A stretch of 6,909 nt of DNA from a bacterium (GTDB taxonomy: Bacteria > Thermosulfidibacterota > Thermosulfidibacteria > Thermosulfidibacterales > Thermosulfidibacteraceae): positions 1-6,909 of the forward strand of contig JALWBK010000232.1 of assembly GCA_027037155.1 (NCBI GenBank), read 5' to 3'. The translations under genes and the position numbers were made by a program. The number at the start of each line of letters is the position of its first letter. The stretch's first letter is position 1. The notes under the pieces are model-generated. The model was not told where the DNA came from, did no database searches, and saw only the letters and a program-made list of their open reading frames with translations. Positions 1-5,508 of the stretch are shown here, piece by piece.

Positions 1-2166
1 TTAAGGCTTATAAGTCCCGTTGTACAGGATGAAAAGTTAGAGGCGTTTCTCACCTATCTTCGCAAATACTCAAGCATGAAGGCCGAGATGCTTGACAGAT
101 ACCCTCCAGTGAAGAAGAGGGTAGAGAAGATATGTCAGTACCTTGAAGAGCTCATAACCAAAGAGGCGTTCCTGAAAGCCCTCAAGGATAACGAAGACGT
201 CTTCATCACCGAGATCAACGGAGAGCCCCACATCGTAATAGGCGACGCCACAAGCTACATACAGGCCTCTGGAAGAACTTCCAGACTCATACCCGGCGGC
301 ATCACTAAAGGACTCTCGGTAGTTGTGGTGATAGATAAGAAGGCCTTCAGAAGCCTTGAAAGAAGGGTCAGGTACATGTTGCCTGACGAAATTACCTTCA
401 AGAAGCTTGAAGATTACAACGAACTTGACGGGATCCTGCAGCAGATAGAGGCAAGCAGAAAACCCAAAAGGGGAACTGAAAAGGATCTATTCAAAAGCGC
501 TCTGGTGGTGGTGGAGTCTCCCAACAAGGCAAGAACCATCTCAAGCTTCTTCGGCAGGCCCCAGAAAAGATGGATAGGAAACCTTTTAGCCTATGAGGTG
601 GTGGTTGGCGATTTTTACTTAGTGGTGAGCGCTTCAGTAGGACATGTGGCAGATCTTACCACAAAACCCGGATTTTATGGAGTTATCAGGGAGAATGAAC
701 TTTTCAAACCTGTTTACACAACAATCAAAAGATGCAAATGTGGCAATCAGCTCGTTGATAATCCATGTCCCAAATGTGGCTACAACATTGAAAACGACAA
801 AATAACCCTGATTGAGAGCTTAAGAAGGCTCTCCTTTGAAGTGGATCAGGTCTTTATAGCCACGGATCCCGACGCCGAAGGAGAGAAAATCGCATGGGAC
901 CTTTTCTTGGCATTAAAGCCATTGAATGATTCTATACACAGGATAGAGTTTCACGAGGTAACACCAAGCGCCTTCAGGAGGGCATTAGCTGAAAAAAGAG
1001 AGGTGGACTCCAACAGGGTAAAAGCCCAGATGGTCAGAAGGATAGCGGACAGATGGGTAGGCTTTACCCTCTCAAACCGCTTGCAGAGGGAGTTCAACAA
1101 CAGGAACCTCTCAGCAGGTAGGGTACAGACACCCGTTCTGGGCTGGGTGATAGAAAGAGACGAAGAGACAAAGAAGAGAGTGGGGGTGGTGTCATTTAAG
1201 GTGTACGGCGTTGAGATGAGCGTTGAGGTAGAACCCCGAAGGGCAAAGGAGATCCTTTCAAGGATCAAAAGCGCACAGGTGAAGCTTTCTGAACCCTACA
1301 CGGACACCGTCAACCCACTGCCACCCTTTACCACCAGCGAGCTCTTAAAAGAGGCCTCCTCCAGATTGAGGCTTTCCGCAGAAGAGGCCATGCAGATAGC
1401 CCAGAAACTATTTGAGGAAGGATACATCACTTACCACAGGACCGATTCCACCCGCGTTTCCTCCTACGGCATACAGGTGGCCAAAAGCTACATAGAAGAG
1501 CACTATCCCGGTAACTTCAAGGCCAGAACGTGGGGAAAAGGGGGAGCCCACGAGTGCATAAGACCAACAAGGGCCATTGATCCTCCAAGGCTCAAGAATC
1601 AGGCACTATCGGGAGAGGTTGAGCTTTCGGAAAAGGAAATAAGACTCTACGCTCTCATATTCTATAGATTCATGGCATCACAAATGAAGGAGGCAAAGGT
1701 TCTGAAGAGAGACATAGAGGTGCAAATAGACAATATAACAAGCAAAAAAGATGTGATACTTGAGGTGTTGGACCCCGGTTTTTCACTGCTTCATCCCTTC
1801 AAAACCACCTCCATAGACCCCTCAAAGGGAATCAGCGATGCAAAGCTCAGCTATGTGCCAAAAGCAAAACCCTTTACTGAAGGAACCTTGGTGGACGAGA
1901 TGAAAAAAAGAGGACTTGGAAGGCCATCAACCTACGCGAAGATAGTACAAACCCTCCTCAACAGAGGCTATGTGGTCAAAAGGGGAATAGCTTTAAGATC
2001 CACAGCCTTAGGAAGAAGGGTTTACACCTACCTCCAGCAGTTTAAGCCCTATACAACGGAAGAGTTCACCAGAATGATTGAGAAATACATGGACGAGATT
2101 GAGGAGAATGCAAGAAATTACATGGAGGTACTTGAAAAGCTCTACGAGGTGAAAAGCCTTGCTTAG
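1..2166 (+). CDS. rgy: Reverse gyrase, C-terminal 721 residues (5' end outside the window)
   Basis: Reverse gyrase is an ATP-dependent fusion of a helicase-like module and a type IA topoisomerase that introduces positive supercoils. The frame is open from base 1, so the Met at base 76 is internal. Numbering from the first visible codon, residues 1 to about 150 are the end of the second RecA-like helicase domain, with the family motif SYIQASGRTSR at 84-95. The topoisomerase part follows: TOPRIM with E172 in VVVESPNKA and DPDAEGE (D289, D291, E295); a zinc-finger-like Cys cluster (C245, C247, C256, C259) inserted in TOPRIM; SAGRVQTP near 371-378; catalytic Tyr478 in GYITYHRTDSTR (codon 1432-1434); and GAHECIRPT near 515-523. 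All key topoisomerase residues are present. Full-length enzymes are roughly 1,100-1,200 residues, so about 400 or more, including Walker A and DEAD-type motifs, should lie upstream. The stop overlaps the start of ispG by 8 nt. Confidence 0.96.
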   Translation, partial: LRLISPVVQDEKLEAFLTYLRKYSSMKAEMLDRYPPVKKRVEKICQYLEELITKEAFLKALKDNEDVFITEINGEPHIVIGDATSYIQASGRTSRLIPGGITKGLSVVVVIDKKAFRSLERRVRYMLPDEITFKKLEDYNELDGILQQIEASRKPKRGTEKDLFKSALVVVESPNKARTISSFFGRPQKRWIGNLLAYEVVVGDFYLVVSASVGHVADLTTKPGFYGVIRENELFKPVYTTIKRCKCGNQLVDNPCPKCGYNIENDKITLIESLRRLSFEVDQVFIATDPDAEGEKIAWDLFLALKPLNDSIHRIEFHEVTPSAFRRALAEKREVDSNRVKAQMVRRIADRWVGFTLSNRLQREFNNRNLSAGRVQTPVLGWVIERDEETKKRVGVVSFKVYGVEMSVEVEPRRAKEILSRIKSAQVKLSEPYTDTVNPLPPFTTSELLKEASSRLRLSAEEAMQIAQKLFEEGYITYHRTDSTRVSSYGIQVAKSYIEEHYPGNFKARTWGKGGAHECIRPTRAIDPPRLKNQALSGEVELSEKEIRLYALIFYRFMASQMKEAKVLKRDIEVQIDNITSKKDVILEVLDPGFSLLHPFKTTSIDPSKGISDAKLSYVPKAKPFTEGTLVDEMKKRGLGRPSTYAKIVQTLLNRGYVVKRGIALRSTALGRRVYTYLQQFKPYTTEEFTRMIEKYMDEIEENARNYMEVLEKLYEVKSLA
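2146..2151 (+). promoter_or_regulatory. Shine-Dalgarno site deciding the TTG start of ispG
   Basis: GAGGTG lies 7 nt before the TTG at 2159, inside the last codons of reverse gyrase. An in-frame TGA at 2150-2152 rules out any earlier ispG start, so this site and the TTG belong together. Initiation on a non-ATG codon within the preceding gene suggests coupling to termination of the reverse gyrase ribosome. Confidence 0.7.
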
Positions 2167-3250
2167 AAGAAAGAGCCGCAGAATAACAGTGGGAAACGTG
2201 CCCGTTGGAGGAAAAGCCCCTATAACCGTACAGTCCATGACCAAAACAGATACCAAAGACATCAATACAACCCTCTCCCAGATAGTAGAGCTTCAGAAGG
2301 CAGGTTGTGAGATACTGAGGATCTCTGTACCAGACGAAGAGTCCTTAGAAGCCTTTGGATACTACCTCAATAAAGCTTCAATCCCACTGATAGCTGACAT
2401 ACACTTCAATCACAAGCTGGCAATAGAATGCATAAAACTCGGAGCATCGTGCGTGAGGATAAACCCTGGAAACATTGGTGGAAAGGAGAGAGTGCTTGAG
2501 GTAGTAAAAGCTGCAATAGAGCACAACTGTGCCATCAGAATAGGTGTCAATGCAGGCTCTTTAGAAAAGGGCATAATGCGGCGCTTTGGCATGACACCCC
2601 GGGCACTGGCGGAAAGCGCACTTTACTGGAGCAAGTTCCTGGAAGATCAAGGCTTTTTAAACTTTAAGGTATCTATCAAATCCTCCGATGTAAGAACCAC
2701 CTATGAAGCGCATATCATTTTCGCTGAAAAGAGCGATGTACCTATACATCTTGGCATAACCGAAGCTGGATTTGGAGAGTACGGTATAGTGAAGTCCTCC
2801 GTCGGAATAGGCTCACTGCTACTTAACGGTATTGGAGACACCATACGGGTCTCCCTAACAGGCGATCCGGTGAAAGAGGTGAAGGTAGGAAAGTATATAC
2901 TCCAGTGTCTGGGGCTGAGAAGCTTCGGCCCTGAGATCATCTCGTGTCCCACCTGTTCTCGCAAAAAGATAGATGTGGAAGAGTTAGCCAAGAAGGTTGC
3001 CGAAAGATTGAAAGATGTTAAAATTCCCCTTAAAGTTGCAGTCATGGGATGCGAAGTCAACGGCCCTGGCGAGGCAAGGGAGGCTGATTGCGGGATCGCT
3101 GGAGGAAAGCATTTTTCCCTGGTATTCAAGAAAGGAAAGGTTGTAGCAAAGGCGCCCAACGACGAGGCCCTTGACATGCTGATAGAGATTATAAAAGAGC
3201 TGGAGGAGAACGATGGGAGTGAAAAAGCTGCTATTTCCCACCAAGTTTAG
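2159..3250 (+). CDS. ispG: 4-hydroxy-3-methylbut-2-en-1-yl diphosphate synthase (IspG/GcpE), MEP isoprenoid pathway
   Basis: IspG is a cytosolic [4Fe-4S] enzyme that reductively converts 2-C-methyl-D-erythritol 2,4-cyclodiphosphate to HMBPP, the penultimate MEP-pathway step, using ferredoxin or flavodoxin electrons. The 363-residue protein has the compact two-domain bacterial form. The N-terminal TIM barrel carries VQSMTKTDT (24-32), ADIHF (79-83), RINPGNIGG (100-108), RIGVNAGSLEKG (127-138) and HLGITEAG (197-204). The C-terminal cluster domain has C263 and C266 (SCPTC), C298 (MGCEVNGPGE) and E305, with the same 3/32/7 spacing as the C270/C273/C305/E312 ligand set I recall for Escherichia coli IspG. 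The TTG start is preferred because an in-frame TGA sits at 2150 and the family's RRKS-R-I-x-VGNVP start follows at once. It overlaps reverse gyrase by 8 nt, and its last 38 nt overlap the stress-protein gene, so its C-terminal tail is partly set by the next gene's start region. Confidence 0.97.
   Translation: MLRRKSRRITVGNVPVGGKAPITVQSMTKTDTKDINTTLSQIVELQKAGCEILRISVPDEESLEAFGYYLNKASIPLIADIHFNHKLAIECIKLGASCVRINPGNIGGKERVLEVVKAAIEHNCAIRIGVNAGSLEKGIMRRFGMTPRALAESALYWSKFLEDQGFLNFKVSIKSSDVRTTYEAHIIFAEKSDVPIHLGITEAGFGEYGIVKSSVGIGSLLLNGIGDTIRVSLTGDPVKEVKVGKYILQCLGLRSFGPEIISCPTCSRKKIDVEELAKKVAERLKDVKIPLKVAVMGCEVNGPGEAREADCGIAGGKHFSLVFKKGKVVAKAPNDEALDMLIEIIKELEENDGSEKAAISHQV
3202..3208 (+). promoter_or_regulatory. 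Strong Shine-Dalgarno for the stress-protein gene, inside ispG
   Basis: GGAGGAG lies 4 nt before the ATG at 3213. It supports initiation at this ATG within the ispG coding sequence rather than at a start after the ispG stop. Confidence 0.75.
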
Positions 3251-4037
3251 AGCCGGATCTCTTCAGTTTTTAAAAAAGCTGCTTGTACTGAAAAAGGCTG
3301 GGCTTGAGGAGGTCACGGTTCTACACATCATAGAGAAGGAAAAGGTCTCCTTTGACTACGCCGGTTATCTGAAAGAAGTTGAGGAAAAACTGAGGAAAAA
3401 GGCTGAAGAGATACTGAAGGAATGGGAAGAAGAGTTCTCCAAGGAGATAAACTTCAAGTACGAGATCGTTGTTGGAATCCCGGAATACGAGGTCTTGGAA
3501 AGAGAAGAGAACTTTGACCTCATAGCCATGGGCAAGCCATCCTCTGGACTGATAAAGAAGCTCTTCATGGGCTCAACGACCATGAACATACTCGCCCATG
3601 TTAAAAAGCCCGTCTTAGTTGCCAAATTTGAAGAGGAGGTCCTGCATTCGGAAAAATGCCTTTTCTGTAAGGTGCTTCTTGCCACCGACGGCTCAGAACC
3701 GTGTAAAAGGGCCCTTGGATTCATTAAAAGCCTCGCCCCTGTTATTGAAGAGGTGGATGTTCTTGCAGTGCAGAACGTGAAGAGGAAAGAGAGCAGAGAG
3801 CCCTACGAAAAAATCGTTGAAGAGTTTGCCAAAGAGCTTGAAGGCGTCGTTAAGGTAGACACCCACATACTGGAGGGCACCCCCTCAAAGGAGATACTCA
3901 GGTTTGCAGAAAGCATAGGCTCCTCCATGATAGTTGTGGGCACCACCGGAAAAGATGCCTTTGAAGAGATGATAATAGGAAGCACCTCACACAGGGTGCT
4001 TGAAAAGAGTAAGCTTCCAGTGTTGGTCATTCCCTGA
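3213..4037 (+). CDS. Tandem-domain universal stress protein (UspA family), first domain degenerate
   Basis: This 274-residue protein contains two UspA-type alpha/beta domains in tandem, about 1-138 and 150-274. No signal peptide or membrane segment is visible, so it is probably cytosolic. Usp proteins bind ATP or act as stress-linked signalling or chaperone-like factors; the specific role here is unknown. The second domain is canonical: D159 in LLATDGS and the nucleotide motif G243-x2-G246-x9-G256-S257, ending in PVLVIP. The first has K11 where the conserved Asp usually sits (LLFPTKF) and S110 replacing the second Gly (G107-x2-S110-x9-G120-S121), so it may not bind ATP normally. Residues 52-78 form a strongly charged Glu/Lys helix. 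The linker has a CxxC pair (C149, C152), with C164 close behind. The ATG has a strong upstream GGAGGAG and is needed to keep the first beta strand, so the 38-nt overlap with ispG looks genuine. Confidence 0.9.
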   Translation: MGVKKLLFPTKFRAGSLQFLKKLLVLKKAGLEEVTVLHIIEKEKVSFDYAGYLKEVEEKLRKKAEEILKEWEEEFSKEINFKYEIVVGIPEYEVLEREENFDLIAMGKPSSGLIKKLFMGSTTMNILAHVKKPVLVAKFEEEVLHSEKCLFCKVLLATDGSEPCKRALGFIKSLAPVIEEVDVLAVQNVKRKESREPYEKIVEEFAKELEGVVKVDTHILEGTPSKEILRFAESIGSSMIVVGTTGKDAFEEMIIGSTSHRVLEKSKLPVLVIP

Positions 4038-4040
4038 GAG

Positions 4041-4052
4041 AGGGGAGGGGAG
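4041..4052 (+). promoter_or_regulatory. Purine-rich Shine-Dalgarno tract before the hydrolase gene
   Basis: The 17-nt gap between the Usp stop (4037) and the ATG at 4055 is entirely purine and contains AGGGGAGGGGAG. The two G4 runs offer overlapping anti-SD pairing registers very close to the ATG. There is no room for a separate promoter in the gap, which supports co-transcription. Confidence 0.6.
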
Positions 4053-4054
4053 AG

Positions 4055-4612
4055 ATGAGAAAAGATGCTCTCTTGCTTGTGGTTGTTGACATACAGGAAA
4101 AGCTGCTTCCCGCCATCTTTAACAAAGAGCAGGTGGTAAAAAACGCCACGCTATTAATGAAGATGGCCGAGCTCTTTAAGATACCTGTGATTCTAACAGA
4201 ACAGTACCCCAAAGGCCTGGGCAAGACCGTCCCCGAAATACAGAAGGCTTACGATGAACTGGATACAGAGAAGAAGTACGTAGAGAAAATGACCTTCTCG
4301 TGTGCGAGAGAGGCAGAGTTCTCCACATATCTTTCGGAAAAGCACAAAAACGGAATAACCAAAGTTCTCCTAACAGGTATTGAGGCACACATCTGCGTAT
4401 ATCAAACAGCCATGGATCTCATGGATTTAGGTTATAAGGTTTATCTCGCTTCAGACGCTGTAGGATCCAGAAGGGAAGATGCCTACAGGCAGATCCTATG
4501 CCATTTAAGGACCAAAGGGGTTGAGGTTCTCCCGTCAGAGACCATCCTATTTTCACTGCTTGAGAGAGCAGGTACCGAAGAATTCAAGAAGATGCTTCCG
4601 TACCTCAAGTGA
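4055..4612 (+). CDS. Isochorismatase-family cysteine hydrolase, substrate unknown
   Basis: This 185-residue protein has the Rossmann-like fold sequence of the isochorismatase/nicotinamidase superfamily. The expected Asp-Lys-Cys catalytic set is visible: D12 in VVVDIQ, K78 in YVEKMTFSC and C114 in TGIEAHICV, the last preceded by the usual G-x-E-x-H-x-C nucleophile context. TEQYPKGLG (48-56) and DAVGSR resemble the YcaC/ISOC2-like subgroup rather than typical nicotinamidases, whose metal-binding D-x-H-x-x-H pattern I do not see. The family hydrolyses amide, ester or vinyl-ether bonds in small molecules; the true substrate cannot be read from sequence, and isochorismate itself is unlikely without siderophore genes nearby. 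It is probably cytosolic. The ATG at 4055 follows an all-purine ribosome-binding tract, and the stop overlaps the queE start by 4 nt, so the two are probably translated in a coupled way. That linkage does not by itself establish a role in deazapurine metabolism. Confidence 0.93.
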   Translation: MRKDALLLVVVDIQEKLLPAIFNKEQVVKNATLLMKMAELFKIPVILTEQYPKGLGKTVPEIQKAYDELDTEKKYVEKMTFSCAREAEFSTYLSEKHKNGITKVLLTGIEAHICVYQTAMDLMDLGYKVYLASDAVGSRREDAYRQILCHLRTKGVEVLPSETILFSLLERAGTEEFKKMLPYLK

Positions 4613-5313
4613 GACTGAAGATCTCAGAAATCTTCTGCTCACTACAGGGGGAGGGCTCCAGGGTAGGGGAGCCCTCTGTTTTTCTGCGCCTTGCCGGATG
4701 CAACCTACAGTGTGTTCACTGCGACACCAAGTATTCATGGCAAGAGTACCAGGAACTGGACTTAGAAGAAGTCTTTCAAAAGATCCTTTCTTACAAAATA
4801 AAGAACCTCGTTATAACCGGGGGAGAACCAACTCTACAGGCCGAACCACTTATAGAGCTTCTCAATAAGCTTTTGCAATTGAACTATTCAATAACAATTG
4901 AAACCAACGGAAGCATACACACCCACTCAGCAATAGACTTACTCAATAAAGCCACCATTGTATCCTTCTCACCAAAGCTCAAAGGTTTTCTCGGTAGAGA
5001 ATACAACTGGGAGACATTCATTAGGCTTCTCAAAGAGATACGCACAAACTTCTACATCAAGCTTGTGGCTACTGAAAGCACGAAAGAAGAGTTAGCCAAG
5101 TGCATTAAAAGACTCTCAAAGGTTAAGAAAAACCTTGAGATATTCCTTCAACCCGATAGCTCTGGCTGCTCAAACAGAGAAGATTACATAGAAAGGGCCA
5201 GAAAGCTGTGGAAGGAAACTGTGAAGCTGCAGCAAAGGGAAACCGAGATAAAGCTCAGGATGGTACCTCAGCTTCACAGGATGCTGTTCTGGGAAGTGGA
5301 CAGGGGACTATAA
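4609..5313 (+). CDS. queE: 7-carboxy-7-deazaguanine synthase (QueE), radical SAM
   Basis: QueE contracts the ring of 6-carboxy-5,6,7,8-tetrahydropterin to 7-carboxy-7-deazaguanine, the committed precursor of preQ0, queuosine and related deazapurines. The 234-residue protein has QGEGSRVGEP (13-22), the radical SAM cluster C31-x3-C35-x2-C38 followed by D39-T40, ITGGEPTLQ (69-77), IETNG (97-101), SFSPKL (119-124), QPD (181-183) and the family ending VPQLHRMLFW (219-228). This combination is distinctive and separates it from pyruvate formate-lyase activases. The start is GTG: an in-frame TGA at 4561-4563 leaves no ATG, GTG or TTG before it, and the first residues match the family start (K-I-x-E-I-F-x-S-x-QGEG). 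I see no good Shine-Dalgarno, so it probably depends on reinitiation after the hydrolase stop (4-nt overlap). No queC, queD or queF is in the window. A terminator-like hairpin lies inside codons 15-25. Confidence 0.96.
   Translation: MRLKISEIFCSLQGEGSRVGEPSVFLRLAGCNLQCVHCDTKYSWQEYQELDLEEVFQKILSYKIKNLVITGGEPTLQAEPLIELLNKLLQLNYSITIETNGSIHTHSAIDLLNKATIVSFSPKLKGFLGREYNWETFIRLLKEIRTNFYIKLVATESTKEELAKCIKRLSKVKKNLEIFLQPDSSGCSNREDYIERARKLWKETVKLQQRETEIKLRMVPQLHRMLFWEVDRGL
4651..4683 (+). terminator. Terminator-like hairpin inside the start of queE
   Basis: GAGGGCTCC (4651-4659) pairs perfectly with GGAGCCCTC (4668-4676) across an 8-nt loop, giving a 9-bp stem with seven G-C pairs, followed by TG and five T's (4679-4683). 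An alternative lower stem, ACAG (4644-4647) with CTGT (4676-4679), could extend it past a bulge. The geometry is that of an intrinsic terminator, 42 nt after the queE start and in the coding orientation. It encodes conserved QueE residues (E15-G16-S17 and G20 to F25), so protein constraint may explain it. It may attenuate queE transcription, affect translation, or be chance. Confidence 0.35.
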
Positions 5314-5367
5314 CTTGATGCTCTTCTCGCGATTCTTATTTTACATAATATACATTATCAGTCATCA

Positions 5368-5428
5368 AGGTTAACACCGCTGAGCCAATAAAACAGATAA
5401 GCATTTCAGTAACTTACATTGTTAACCT
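5368..5428. repeat. 9-bp perfect inverted repeat in the convergent gap
   Basis: AGGTTAACA (5368-5376) and TGTTAACCT (5420-5428) are exact reverse complements separated by 43 nt. Each arm contains the self-palindrome GTTAAC. The wide spacing makes it a poor terminator stem. It could be a pair of protein-binding half sites, a weak long-range fold, or chance. Confidence 0.35.
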
Positions 5429-5453
5429 AAACTTGAACCGGTTTGGTAGGTTG
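5423..5453. other. Imperfect hairpin near the 3' end of the minus-strand helicase transcript
   Basis: AACCTA (5424-5429) pairs with TAGGTT (5447-5452). Read on the minus strand, AAAC pairs with GTTT inside it after a small bulge, around an 8-nt loop that contains part of the AACCGGTT palindrome (5436-5443). It lies 56-86 bases past the helicase stop. No T-run follows, so I do not call it an intrinsic terminator. Confidence 0.25.
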
Positions 5454-5508
5454 TGTTGGATTTCTGGGGAAACTGTGAAAAGCAAAGTCTTGAAATCAGA
5501 TAAGTACC

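Larger units (their letters stand above)
5314..5508. other. Gene-free gap between convergent queE and helicase genes
   Basis: This 195-bp stretch separates the queE stop from the helicase stop and is visibly richer in A/T than its flanks. I find no convincing coding frame, tRNA or classical GC-stem-plus-T-tract terminator on either strand. It holds several short inverted repeats: CTTGATG/CATCAAG (5314-5320 and 5363-5369), ATAAT/ATTAT (5345-5349 and 5354-5358) and AGGTTAACA/TGTTAACCT. CAGATAAG occurs twice (5394-5401 and 5497-5504). It presumably contains the 3' ends of both transcripts, possibly with Rho-dependent or poorly structured termination. Confidence 0.6.

Noticed and set aside
396..412. 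7-bp perfect hairpin CTTCAAG-aag-CTTGAAG inside reverse gyrase
   Set aside because: It encodes ordinary Phe-Lys-Lys-Leu-Glu residues, the loop is only 3 nt, there is no T-run, and such Lys/Glu/Phe codon palindromes are expected by chance in this composition.
76..2166. A separate topoisomerase subunit of a split reverse gyrase, starting at the Met at base 76
   Set aside because: The frame is open to base 1 and reads as helicase-domain sequence, and the helicase motif SYIQASGRTSR lies after that Met. A natural split between the helicase and topoisomerase halves would not fall there, so this is a window truncation.
4521..4868. 115-codon plus-strand frame across the hydrolase/queE junction
   Set aside because: It overlaps two genes with intact catalytic motifs in other frames, and its translation is low-complexity Arg/Ser-rich sequence without family features.
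4609..5313. Pyruvate formate-lyase activase or another radical SAM activase instead of QueE
   Set aside because: The QGEG start, D-T after the third cluster cysteine and the VPQLH ending are QueE-specific features, and no glycyl-radical enzyme gene is nearby.
5314..5360. A promoter in the gap, from TTGATG (5315-5320) and CATAAT (5344-5349)
   Set aside because: The 23-nt spacing is too long for a standard housekeeping promoter, and no plus-strand gene follows.
5394..5504. Direct repeat CAGATAAG (5394-5401 and 5497-5504) as an insertion footprint
   Set aside because: Two 8-base matches about 100 bp apart in A/T-rich sequence are unremarkable, and there are no terminal inverted repeats or transposase.
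5424..5508. Possible tRNA on the minus strand, suggested by GGTTCAA near 5433-5441
   Set aside because: No flanking 5-bp T-stem, acceptor stem or anticodon arm can be built around it.
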